Positions 34,359 to 41,148 of a stretch of DNA of 44,079 bases are shown in pieces. Position 1 is the first letter of the stretch; every line of letters begins with the position of its first letter. The notes under the pieces were generated by a model, which had not been told where the DNA came from, did no database searches, and saw nothing but the letters and a program-made list of their open reading frames with translations. Source of the stretch: Lentisphaerota bacterium (GTDB lineage Bacteria; Verrucomicrobiota; Kiritimatiellia; RFP12; UBA1067); assembly GCA_015061665.1 (NCBI GenBank), contig SUWC01000019.1, positions 1 through 44,079 on the forward strand, given 5' to 3'. Position numbers and translations under genes: made by a program.

Positions 34359-35306
34359 ATGAAATCATGGGTTGTAACCTATAGAGATAAAGACGGCGAG
34401 ATTCGCCAGCTGACCGTTAATGCTGAGACAAGGTCGGCGGTATTCGCACAATTGGACGCAAAGGGAATATCAGCCATTAGAGTCAGTGAGGGCAATGCGA
34501 AAGCTGGTTACCTTAAAAAATCCAATCCGCTGGATTTAATAAAATATTGCTCATTCATCGTAGCGATCGTTGTAGCTTTGATCGGTTTCATAGCCATATA
34601 TAATTCCGAGTCGGCAGCAAACAACAAACCTAAGCTTCCGTCGCTGAAAACTAAAGACTCATCCGCTAAGCAGGCACAGGTTCATCTAAAAGATTCAGTA
34701 GAAGCAGCAGAGGGAGTCTTAACGAACTCTCAATCCGTTGCCTGCACGGGGGTTCAGGTGCCTCTCTCAGCACCTCATAGTCAAACGAATAAAGTATCCT
34801 ACGGTTCGGATGACATGATAAATCAAGCTCTTGCGCATGGGAGACGCCAGATTTTCAGGCATCAGAGCGACATATGGTTCTCCCATTTTATCGTCCCTGG
34901 GGTTCGTGTCCCGCCGATTCCATTGAACGTTAGCTTGAAGGACTCTTTCATTGCATCGCTCACGGACCCGATAGAATATAGCGAAGAGGACACTGAAAAA
35001 GAGCGTGAAATCAAGGAAGAAGTCTCGAACATGCGCAAACAGGCTTCGGAATGGATTAAGAACGGTGGAACTTTTGAGGATTTCATGAAAGAACTGGAGA
35101 CGCGGCAGCAAAAAGAAGCGGATCGCGTTGAGGTTGCACGAGAAGTTCTCCTAAATCATTTTAAGGAAGAAGGCGATCCTCAGTCAACAATCGAACTATG
35201 GCGGGCTCTCAACGCAAAGATGGAGGGGGATGGCCTGCGCCCAATGAGTCTACCAGCCCCAATTAAAATTCAAATGGTAAAGCAAGGGATAAAAATACAG
35301 GAGTGA
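34359..35306 (+). CDS. A-family membrane protein, copy A2
   Basis: Function unknown. From ATG 34359 (AAGAGG upstream) there are 315 residues. The N-terminal module is VTYRDKDGEIRQLTVNAETR followed by VFAQLDAKGISAIRVSE, a transmembrane helix spans about 62-81, and the remainder is probably periplasmic. The C-terminal half is mainly helical and charged, with WIKNGGTFEDFMKELETRQQ and LNAKMEGDGLRPMSLP corresponding to the same marks in A1 and A4. B1 starts 6 bp after its stop, so the two are cotranscribed. A GTG at 34338 in the same frame would overlap the terminator hairpin and is less likely. Confidence 0.8.
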   Translation: MKSWVVTYRDKDGEIRQLTVNAETRSAVFAQLDAKGISAIRVSEGNAKAGYLKKSNPLDLIKYCSFIVAIVVALIGFIAIYNSESAANNKPKLPSLKTKDSSAKQAQVHLKDSVEAAEGVLTNSQSVACTGVQVPLSAPHSQTNKVSYGSDDMINQALAHGRRQIFRHQSDIWFSHFIVPGVRVPPIPLNVSLKDSFIASLTDPIEYSEEDTEKEREIKEEVSNMRKQASEWIKNGGTFEDFMKELETRQQKEADRVEVAREVLLNHFKEEGDPQSTIELWRALNAKMEGDGLRPMSLPAPIKIQMVKQGIKIQE

Positions 35307-35312
35307 CAACCA

Positions 35313-36095
35313 ATGTTTAACGTAAAAACGCCTATAGCAATCGCGACTGTTCTGTTGACTGCGGCAAACTGCCTGGCAGAGACAACTAACGCCGTTCCGA
35401 CAGCGTCAGAACGCCGAGCTGCGTGGCTCAAGAAGGTGGGGGGATTTTGTGAAGGAGAGACCAAGGGAAAATACTTCTTGTATCTGAATTGCGCAGATAT
35501 CGACGAGGGCGTATTTTCCAATGTCATTGACCAAATGAAGCAGGTTTGTGGTATTGCTCTGCGCCATTCCAACGAGGAAATCGTAGGCGATCCACTGTCC
35601 TATGCACGGTCGGTGCTGCAGACGAGAAAAGATGTTGGGGCCGTAGCTCTGTTTTACAAGGGGCCAGCTGACATTCCAATTGAAACGGTCTATCCGATGG
35701 ATAAAATATCCATTATTAATGTCACACCGATAATTGGAAGCTCAAAGGAAGTATTCTCGGCAAGAGCGACGGCATTGGCATGCCGAAGCGTTGCCTATAC
35801 AGCCGGAGGGGCGATGCCATTTGGAGTTGAAGGGTGTATGAAAAACGTTTTTACCCCCAAAGACATAGACTCACTGAAGTCCAAATTGCTGCATCCTATG
35901 TCCGGTCAGCTTGTTAAATCAAGCGCAAGCGATTTCGGCTTTGCACTCTGGAAGAGAGGAACCTATCTTGCAGCATGCCAGGGCGGGTGGGCGCATGAAC
36001 CAACGAATGAACTGCAGCGTACGATTTGGAATGATATCAGAAAACTACCTGAGAAGCCTTTGACAATTGAGTTTGACCCCTTGAAGGGAAGGTAA
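35313..36095 (+). CDS. B-family secreted protein, copy B1
   Basis: Function unknown. The 260 residues begin with a signal peptide (about 1-22, ending NCLA). The family has three copies here and shares a C-terminal block, here CQGGWAHEPTNELQRTIWND, then LPEKPLTIEFDPLKGR. A middle element (ISIINVTPIIGSS, then ARATALACRSVAYTAGG) aligns with APESRW-x-VNV and R-x3-E-x2-RA regions of B2 and B3 but is more diverged. No catalytic motif is evident. It lies 6 bp after A2 and ends at a terminator shared with the converging B2. Confidence 0.8.
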   Translation: MFNVKTPIAIATVLLTAANCLAETTNAVPTASERRAAWLKKVGGFCEGETKGKYFLYLNCADIDEGVFSNVIDQMKQVCGIALRHSNEEIVGDPLSYARSVLQTRKDVGAVALFYKGPADIPIETVYPMDKISIINVTPIIGSSKEVFSARATALACRSVAYTAGGAMPFGVEGCMKNVFTPKDIDSLKSKLLHPMSGQLVKSSASDFGFALWKRGTYLAACQGGWAHEPTNELQRTIWNDIRKLPEKPLTIEFDPLKGR

Positions 36096-36121
36096 CAATA
36101 GCTTAATCCCAGTGTATAAGG

Positions 36122-36158
36122 AAGCCGCCCTATCATGAGGACGGCTTCTTTGCTTTAG
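36122..36158. terminator. Shared bidirectional terminator at the mirror centre
   Basis: The stem AAGCCGCCCT / AGGACGGCTT has a short loop and one bulge, followed by CTTTGCTTT on the plus strand. It lies between the 3' ends of B1 and B2 and can serve the B1 side well; the minus-strand T-run is weaker. Confidence 0.65.
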
Positions 36159-36160
36159 GC

Positions 36161-36961
36161 TCACTTGCCTTTCTTCGGATCGTATTCAATCTTTATGGGC
36201 TTTTCTGGCAAAGAATGAACTTCATTGAAAATTGCCATTTGATATTCATCCTGTGGATCTGGAGCCCATCCCTCCTTACAGGCTTTTAAGTAGGTCGCTT
36301 CAACAAACTGTAGTGCTCCAAGCCCGCGCATGTAATCGACTATCTTGCCGAACTGATCAAGGGGGACCTCTCCGTTCCCATTAAAGACGTCGAGGGCCTG
36401 AACGGATGTCATGGCTGACATAGTTGTTCCAGGATATTGCGAGTTACAACTTCCACAGAGATACCCTATCGCCCGACCCACTTCGGTTGTCGTGCGCTTA
36501 GTAAGTTTTTCGCCATCCGCTCCATCAGTTGCAAGTGCCCATACGTTAACAAGCGCCCAGCGAGATTCTGGAGCAACAAGCATAGGGGAAGGAAAGTCCT
36601 CCCTATTAACAACATAGATTGCAACCGTTCCGCCAGTTTTTGTCACCGATTCTTTTGTTGGAAGTCCATCAAGAGCACCTTCGACACACTTGGCATATAG
36701 GTGAAGTCGCTTTTCTATGAAGGTTACAGGGATTTCGAGCGCTGAGCGAGAGACTTTACTTTGGGCGTTAACTACGACAATACTACCGCGTCCCGAGCCC
36801 GCCTTTCTCACGATTCCGCCTGTCCGCTTACGCAGCATTTCTTGCGCTTTTGCTTTTCGCGCAAGTTCGTTATCAGATTGCTCATTTGTCGTTAACGAAT
36901 CCGCAAAAGCCTCTGTTAGTATTACTCCGGAAAGAAGAACAACAGTAATTATTTTCATCAT
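36161..36961 (-). CDS. B-family secreted protein, copy B2
   Basis: Function unknown. The 266 residues have a signal peptide (about 1-20, ending EAFA). The mature part shows the family pattern GSIVVVNAQ, AIYVVNRED, APESRWALVNVWAL, RTTTEVGRAIGYLCG, and the C-terminal ACKEGWAPDPQDEYQMAIFN and KPIKIEYDPKKGK. The TEVGRAIG stretch sits where zincin-type peptidases have HExxH, but the histidines are absent, so I do not call a protease. The ATG begins 1 nt after the A3 stop, and the AGAAAGG at the end of A3 acts as ribosome site: tight coupling of A3 and B2. Confidence 0.82.
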   Translation of the reverse strand: MMKIITVVLLSGVILTEAFADSLTTNEQSDNELARKAKAQEMLRKRTGGIVRKAGSGRGSIVVVNAQSKVSRSALEIPVTFIEKRLHLYAKCVEGALDGLPTKESVTKTGGTVAIYVVNREDFPSPMLVAPESRWALVNVWALATDGADGEKLTKRTTTEVGRAIGYLCGSCNSQYPGTTMSAMTSVQALDVFNGNGEVPLDQFGKIVDYMRGLGALQFVEATYLKACKEGWAPDPQDEYQMAIFNEVHSLPEKPIKIEYDPKKGK

Positions 36962-36962
36962 A

Positions 36963-37757
36963 TTACCTTTCTTGATTAAGAAGTTTGATTGGTGGATTGA
37001 TTGGTCTTATGCCTTTCTCTGTAAGTCTTGTATTGACAGCTTTGCAAAACTCTTCCGCCAATTCAGCATCTTGCGTTCGATAGGCATCAAAAATGGCTTT
37101 TACGGCTTCTTTTCGTTCATAGTAAGAACGCATTAGCTCATTGTGATAGAACTCAAAGAAAGAATCTACATTGCCGCCATTTTTTAGATACCGCCGAAGC
37201 TCGTCCTTTGCTATGTTGATTATTTCCTTGTCTTCTGCCATCCATTCATCGTCATTAGGAGATGGTTTTGCCTTGTCCAATAGAATCGCTACGAGATTTT
37301 CTCGATCCCTATCACTGATATTTGGCATGAAGGAAGGCATGTCACCTCTTTGCCTAGAAAACACCTCCAACAAAGCTTGCTCAGTTCCATTCCTGTATGC
37401 CACTGCGCGGGCCGTGTTAGTGAAGTTAGTGACCACATTATGAATCTTATTCCTTCCTGGCACATTCCATCGCCCATCTGGTAGTTGCCCGTATTTAGGC
37501 TCTGCATGCTCAACGGCAGGGGATCGCTCCTGGTGTGCTGATGTCTCTGCGAGGTCATTTGTTACATGCTTTTGAACGATTCTCTTTGTGGATTTTTGTC
37601 CCTGAATATTTGAATTATCTGTAGGATTCTCCCGTGTGGTGCTAAACATGAACCAGACTAATGTGAAAGAAATACCAAGAGCCGCAATAAGAATCCATAC
37701 CATTGCATGACGTTTGGGCTTTACCATTGGTTTCTTGACTTTGTTTGGTGCTATCAT
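36963..37757 (-). CDS. A-family membrane protein, copy A3 (lacks N-terminal module)
   Basis: Function unknown. The 264 residues start with a short basic tail and a transmembrane helix (about 18-39, MVWILIAALGISFTLVWFMF). The ~45-residue module found before the helix in A1, A2, A4 and A5 is missing. The periplasmic part contains AKDELRRYLKNGGNVDSFFE and a C-terminal VNTRLTEKGIRPINPP, which clearly place it in the family. The gene is preceded by the terminator of PC2 and followed by B2 with a single base between stop and start. AAGG lies upstream of the ATG. Confidence 0.78.
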   Translation of the reverse strand: MIAPNKVKKPMVKPKRHAMVWILIAALGISFTLVWFMFSTTRENPTDNSNIQGQKSTKRIVQKHVTNDLAETSAHQERSPAVEHAEPKYGQLPDGRWNVPGRNKIHNVVTNFTNTARAVAYRNGTEQALLEVFSRQRGDMPSFMPNISDRDRENLVAILLDKAKPSPNDDEWMAEDKEIINIAKDELRRYLKNGGNVDSFFEFYHNELMRSYYERKEAVKAIFDAYRTQDAELAEEFCKAVNTRLTEKGIRPINPPIKLLNQER

Positions 37758-37789
37758 GTTTAGTCTGCCTTATTCAACCGTGTTTTAAC

Positions 37790-37822
37790 AAAAAGCCCGC
37801 CCGCAACGGCGGACGGGCTTTC
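37790..37822 (-). terminator. Terminator hairpin between PC2 and A3
   Basis: On the minus strand AAAGCCCGTCCGC / GCGGGCGGGCTTT with a 4-nt loop and a following T-run. It lies 22 bp after the PC2 stop, the same place as the hairpin after PC1. Confidence 0.8.
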
Positions 37823-37843
37823 TAACCGAGTCGGTTTATCTCG

Positions 37844-38374
37844 TTATGCGTTCTTTCGCCTCAGAGCAAGACCTGCTAAGCCAAGGAGCATCAGCAAGCC
37901 GCTTGTCGGCTCAGGAACGCTCGCGGGCGACCAATCGCCAGCCGGATTGTTGACATTCGTCCACTTTGCAGTGTATGTAGACGAATTGTTTTCAAGCACG
38001 ACAGTCTGTTCGCCAACTGAAAGGACATTGACTGCGCCGCTGTCAACAATTACAGTGAACAGCTTCACCGTTTCTGGCGAAGTGCCGACGTCAATAGTGC
38101 CAGCGGTCTGCGCGGCAATCATACCAGAGGTCAGCGTCTTGTTGCCGAGACTGTCGGCAAAAGACCCTGAAGCAATAGCAGAAAGCGCTGCGGCTTCAGT
38201 AGTTGTCTTGAAGGTACCGGAGGAATCATACGAGCAAAACACATATGCTGTGTATGTATTTCCGGCCTTGTTCCCGTCGGTTCCATTGATGCCGGAAACC
38301 GACCACTTTACTGTGGCAGCCTGCAGCCCTGCCGCAAAGGCAACGACCGCAAGCGCAATAATCATTTTTTTCAT
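37844..38374 (-). CDS. PC2: secreted PEP-CTERM-like protein
   Basis: The 176-residue protein starts at ATG 38374 (AAAGGAAAC upstream) with a signal peptide (MKKMIIALAVVAFAAGLQAA). A beta-rich mature region rich in Thr, Ser and Val leads to the tail VPEPTSGLLMLLGLAGLALR plus RKNA. The tail is almost identical to that of PC1, but the mature regions have diverged strongly. The intergenic sequence between the R2 stop and this start is clearly similar to that between R1 and PC1, showing common origin of the two cassettes. An in-frame ATG at 38410 would spoil the signal peptide. Confidence 0.85.
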   Translation of the reverse strand: MKKMIIALAVVAFAAGLQAATVKWSVSGINGTDGNKAGNTYTAYVFCSYDSSGTFKTTTEAAALSAIASGSFADSLGNKTLTSGMIAAQTAGTIDVGTSPETVKLFTVIVDSGAVNVLSVGEQTVVLENNSSTYTAKWTNVNNPAGDWSPASVPEPTSGLLMLLGLAGLALRRKNA

Positions 38375-38419
38375 GTTTGTTTCCTTTATTTTGCACGGCA
38401 CACCATGCACCGCACTAAA

Positions 38420-39112
38420 TTAGAGTTCGATGGGCGAGAGGACTGTCACTGTCTCGTTCGCATCGTCAATGTCGATCTGAAACGCTGCACCAGCCTCAAG
38501 CGTGACGCCTTCAATCTTGGCAAGGTCTTCATCGACCCAGCAACCAACAGTTCCATCGGTGTAGCCAAAATCCTTGGCCGAAGTAGCGCTAAGCCAGTTA
38601 TAGTAGGCAGCGCTCGTGCCGCCAGCAGCGAGAATCTGAAGGTTTGCACCCATGTCGCCTACGGTGGAGCTCAGCTGAACAGCATTGACATCAACGCTCG
38701 TGGGGAAAGCATTTCCAACGTAGTTGAAACCCGAACGGGTCGTGAAAGTGACATCGTCATCAGAAACCTGACCCGCATTCGTAATTCCCATGTCGGCATC
38801 GTCAATATCAATCTGAACGCCTGCGCCAATAGCCAGTTCAACATCATCAACCAAGGCGAGGTCCTCGTCAACCCAGCAACCCTTGCTACCATCGGTGTAG
38901 CCAAAGTCCTTGGAGGAAGCAGCGGTTAGCCAGTTGTAATAGGCTGCGCTCGTGCCGCCTGCGGCAAGAAGCTGAAGGTTCGCGCCCATATCTCCAACCT
39001 GAGAATCGAGCTGAATATCGTTGATGTTCTGCACATCGGAACCTAGCGCTCTGAATTGAGGAACGTAATAGTTAAAGCCAGACCTCGTCGTGAACGTATT
39101 ATAGCCGACATT
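38420..39112 (-). CDS. R2: tandem-repeat surface-type protein lacking a signal peptide
   Basis: The frame opens right after a TGA at 39113-39115 and reads NVGYNTFTTRSGFNYYVPQF; the first usable start is GTG 39034 (QNINDIQL). As in R1, the signal peptide expected before VGYNT is missing. Two tandem units lie 112 residues apart, each with VGDMGANLQ, AAGGTSAAYYNWL, KDFGYTDG and GCWVDEDLA. Units end in IDIDDA and a beta strand (TVTVLSPIEL). R1 and R2 share the start, unit size and position before a PC gene, but their unit sequences differ. The gene could be silent, or read from the TATAAT contained in the inverted repeat. Confidence 0.62.
   Translation of the reverse strand, partial: NVGYNTFTTRSGFNYYVPQFRALGSDVQNINDIQLDSQVGDMGANLQLLAAGGTSAAYYNWLTAASSKDFGYTDGSKGCWVDEDLALVDDVELAIGAGVQIDIDDADMGITNAGQVSDDDVTFTTRSGFNYVGNAFPTSVDVNAVQLSSTVGDMGANLQILAAGGTSAAYYNWLSATSAKDFGYTDGTVGCWVDEDLAKIEGVTLEAGAAFQIDIDDANETVTVLSPIEL
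39087..39110 (-). repeat. 24-bp inverted repeat, right arm
   Basis: The minus-strand sequence matches the plus-strand arm at 32981-33004 in 22 of 24 positions; the two differences are adjacent. It encodes the same V-G-Y-N-T start of the truncated R2 gene. Confidence 0.75.
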
Positions 39113-39581
39113 TCAAGACTGGTTTATAGCGACGCAGACTGGTTTTAGAGGCATCTTGTATTACTGCGTATCTCTAGACGCTAGCGCGGAACATGACAAA
39201 AAAATTTTCGCAAGAACTACGCCACGGCTCACCACCTAACGGATGAGTTTAAGTGCGGTGAGATTTGCGAATCGCAGGGTTTTTCTTGCACTTCTGCGCG
39301 TATTGCGTCTCCTCACCGCGTTTCTCAAACTGCTTACGCGAACGGCAGACGCCCCTCGATAAAGTGAGGAATTACTGCATATGGCCGTAAACTATTACCG
39401 TGGCTAATCGGGGCAATACTTCCCCTTTTTCAAGCCCCGTCAGCCAGTATAAGCCAGTGCAAAATACTCGCTACTGGCAGCATAGGTTTCGCACTGGCGA
39501 TATCTTCCTTTGATACACCAAGCCACCCATGCCGAAAATCAGCAGCAATATAGTCCGCTAGATGAGCTAACAGCGAATCAC
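39113..39581. other. Gene-free region right of the mirror cassette
   Basis: These 469 bp contain no gene I can support. GACTGGTTT occurs twice near the left end. Arms GCCAGTA (39443-39449) and GCCAGTGC (39453-39460) are followed by TACTGGC (39472-39478) and GCACTGGC (39491-39498), an interleaved inverted-repeat arrangement. No clear terminator for A4 is visible. Confidence 0.5.
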
Positions 39582-40310
39582 CTATTCGTTGAGGGGGTCC
39601 TTCAGCATTGGCAACCCTATGGCGCGGAGTTCTGCGTTCTTTGCCGCCCAGAGGTTGTAGACCTCGTCCTCGGTCTTGGAGGATTTTGCGTTTTCGAGTT
39701 CCTGGCTGGCAGCAAGATAGTACGCGACCTCCTGGGACTGCCGCTCCTGAAGGCGCTCAATGAAGCCTTCTGTCTTGCCGCCTTGGGACTTGTAGCGGCG
39801 AAGTTCATCTTTGATTGATTCGACAATCTCCTTGAGCTGCCTGTATTCGATTAGGTCATCTTCCGCTGCGACTTGACGTGATTCAAGAGACTCATCCACG
39901 GCAGACACGATTTGGGGCGTAGGGCGCACATAGGCGACCTTCAGCCCCGGCTGTGCGTAGCGGGCGAGAAACTTCTCACCTGCGCTCAAGCCGCACACCG
40001 CCCACTCCGTTGCCATGCCATTGCGAATTACGCTCTCCGCACCGTATATCTGGTGGCGGACCGTCGGCTCGTCCACAGCTGTCGGTGCAGGGCGGACGGC
40101 GAGCCATGCGTAAGTCCCAGCAAGCGCGGACGCGAGGACGGCTATCGCCGCCCAGCGCTTCCATGCAATGGGGTCCTTGCCAACTACCTTGTATGGTTTT
40201 ATGCCGACTTTGCGAAGTTGCGCGTATGCGTCATCGCGGCTTTTTGCCGCAATCCATCCATCAAGGTTCTCATTCGCCTTGGACTGGTAGAAGTAGTGGA
40301 ACTTCGCCAT
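39582..40310 (-). CDS. A-family membrane protein, copy A4
   Basis: Function unknown. The 242 residues show the full family layout: N-terminal module (FYQSKANENLDGWIAAKSR, then AYAQLRKVGIKPYKVV), a transmembrane helix at about 53-72, and a periplasmic helical part. The latter has SIKDELRRYKSQGGKTEGF, ERLQERQSQEVAYYLA and KNAELRAIGLPML. Of the five copies it is closest to A1, which shares IYGAESVIRNG-like and GEKFLARYAQPG-like segments. It lies 15 bp after B3, so the order here is A5-B3-A4, with the second A gene downstream of B. Confidence 0.8.
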   Translation of the reverse strand: MAKFHYFYQSKANENLDGWIAAKSRDDAYAQLRKVGIKPYKVVGKDPIAWKRWAAIAVLASALAGTYAWLAVRPAPTAVDEPTVRHQIYGAESVIRNGMATEWAVCGLSAGEKFLARYAQPGLKVAYVRPTPQIVSAVDESLESRQVAAEDDLIEYRQLKEIVESIKDELRRYKSQGGKTEGFIERLQERQSQEVAYYLAASQELENAKSSKTEDEVYNLWAAKNAELRAIGLPMLKDPLNE

Positions 40311-40325
40311 AGGCCGACCACGGCT

Positions 40326-41120
40326 TTATTTCCCTTTTTCTGGATCGAAGTCGATCTTTATCGGCTTCGACGGAAGCTCGTGGAAAGAGTCCCAAATTGC
40401 CTTCTGATAGTCGTTCGTAGGCTGAGGAGCCCAACCCTCTTTGCAGGCCTTGCGGTAGGTCGACTCGATTGCCGGAGTTATGCCGTAGCCCTTGGCATAG
40501 GGGGCGAAACGGGCGAGGACATCGACAGGCAGGCGGCAATCCGCAAACTTGTCGAGTTGTTCAGCGTCGGTGATACATCCAACCAGCGCGTCCGGGTAGC
40601 CGGAGTTCTGCGCTCCCGCAAGCAGGCAGAAGCCGCGAGTCAACTCTTTCTGAACGCGGGCGGCAAAGAACTGGGGCTTCTCCCCGCGTCCCTTGGCGAG
40701 CGGCGCAACATTCACCATAACCCAGCGAGACTCCGGCGCAGAGAGGAGCGGCGGAAGGTTCTCATCGTCAACTACGAAGAGCGTCGCCTCGCCCTGTATC
40801 TTGGGGTTGGGGAACGAGAACTCGCCGTCGGCGACCTCTATTGTGAATTTTGAATTCTTGTGGAACACGTCAGCGTTGTCCTGTAGCCACTTGACGGGGG
40901 CGCGCTTCTGGGCATTGACATAGACAAACTTGCCCTTGAGCGATCCGGGAACAATCAAACGACCGCCAGTATGCTTATTGAAACGCTCTTCGATGTAAGC
41001 CTTGCGGGCAGCCTTCTCTTCCTCAGTCTGAGGCTTCTTCTTCAGATCGAACGGCGGCGGTTCGTCGGCGATTGCCGCGAATACTGTCGCGGCGAGTATG
41101 GCGCAAATGAGATTCTTCAT
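40326..41120 (-). CDS. B-family secreted protein, copy B3
   Basis: Function unknown. The 264 residues start with a signal peptide (about 1-18) and AAAGGAAA precedes the ATG. Family marks are GKFVYVNAQK, LFVVDDENLPP, SAPESRWVMVNVAPLAKG, RVQKELTRGFCLLAGA and NSGYPDALVGCITDAEQLDKF. The C-terminal ACKEGWAPQPTNDYQKAIWD and KPIKIDFDPEKGK are almost identical to B2. The conserved Trp, Asp and Lys positions suggest a binding site, but no known catalytic set is visible. It lies 28 bp after A5 and 15 bp before A4. Confidence 0.82.
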   Translation of the reverse strand: MKNLICAILAATVFAAIADEPPPFDLKKKPQTEEEKAARKAYIEERFNKHTGGRLIVPGSLKGKFVYVNAQKRAPVKWLQDNADVFHKNSKFTIEVADGEFSFPNPKIQGEATLFVVDDENLPPLLSAPESRWVMVNVAPLAKGRGEKPQFFAARVQKELTRGFCLLAGAQNSGYPDALVGCITDAEQLDKFADCRLPVDVLARFAPYAKGYGITPAIESTYRKACKEGWAPQPTNDYQKAIWDSFHELPSKPIKIDFDPEKGK

Positions 41121-41148
41121 GGTTTTTTCCTTTCAAATGGGGGATGGG

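Noticed and set aside
33726..38374. Exosortase system encoded with the PEP-CTERM proteins
   Set aside because: No exosortase-like multi-pass protein with its Cys/Arg/His residues is present in this window. The processing enzyme must be elsewhere if the tails are functional.
32913..39310. Short shared sequence CTTCTGCGCGT outside both inverted repeats (near 32921 and 39291)
   Set aside because: Only about a dozen matching bases in the same, not inverted, orientation. Too short to extend the inverted repeat or to call a second element boundary.
39510..39818. A plus-strand frame over the start of the 39.5 kb region
   Set aside because: It is largely antisense to A4, and the part before A4 has no ribosome site or protein features.
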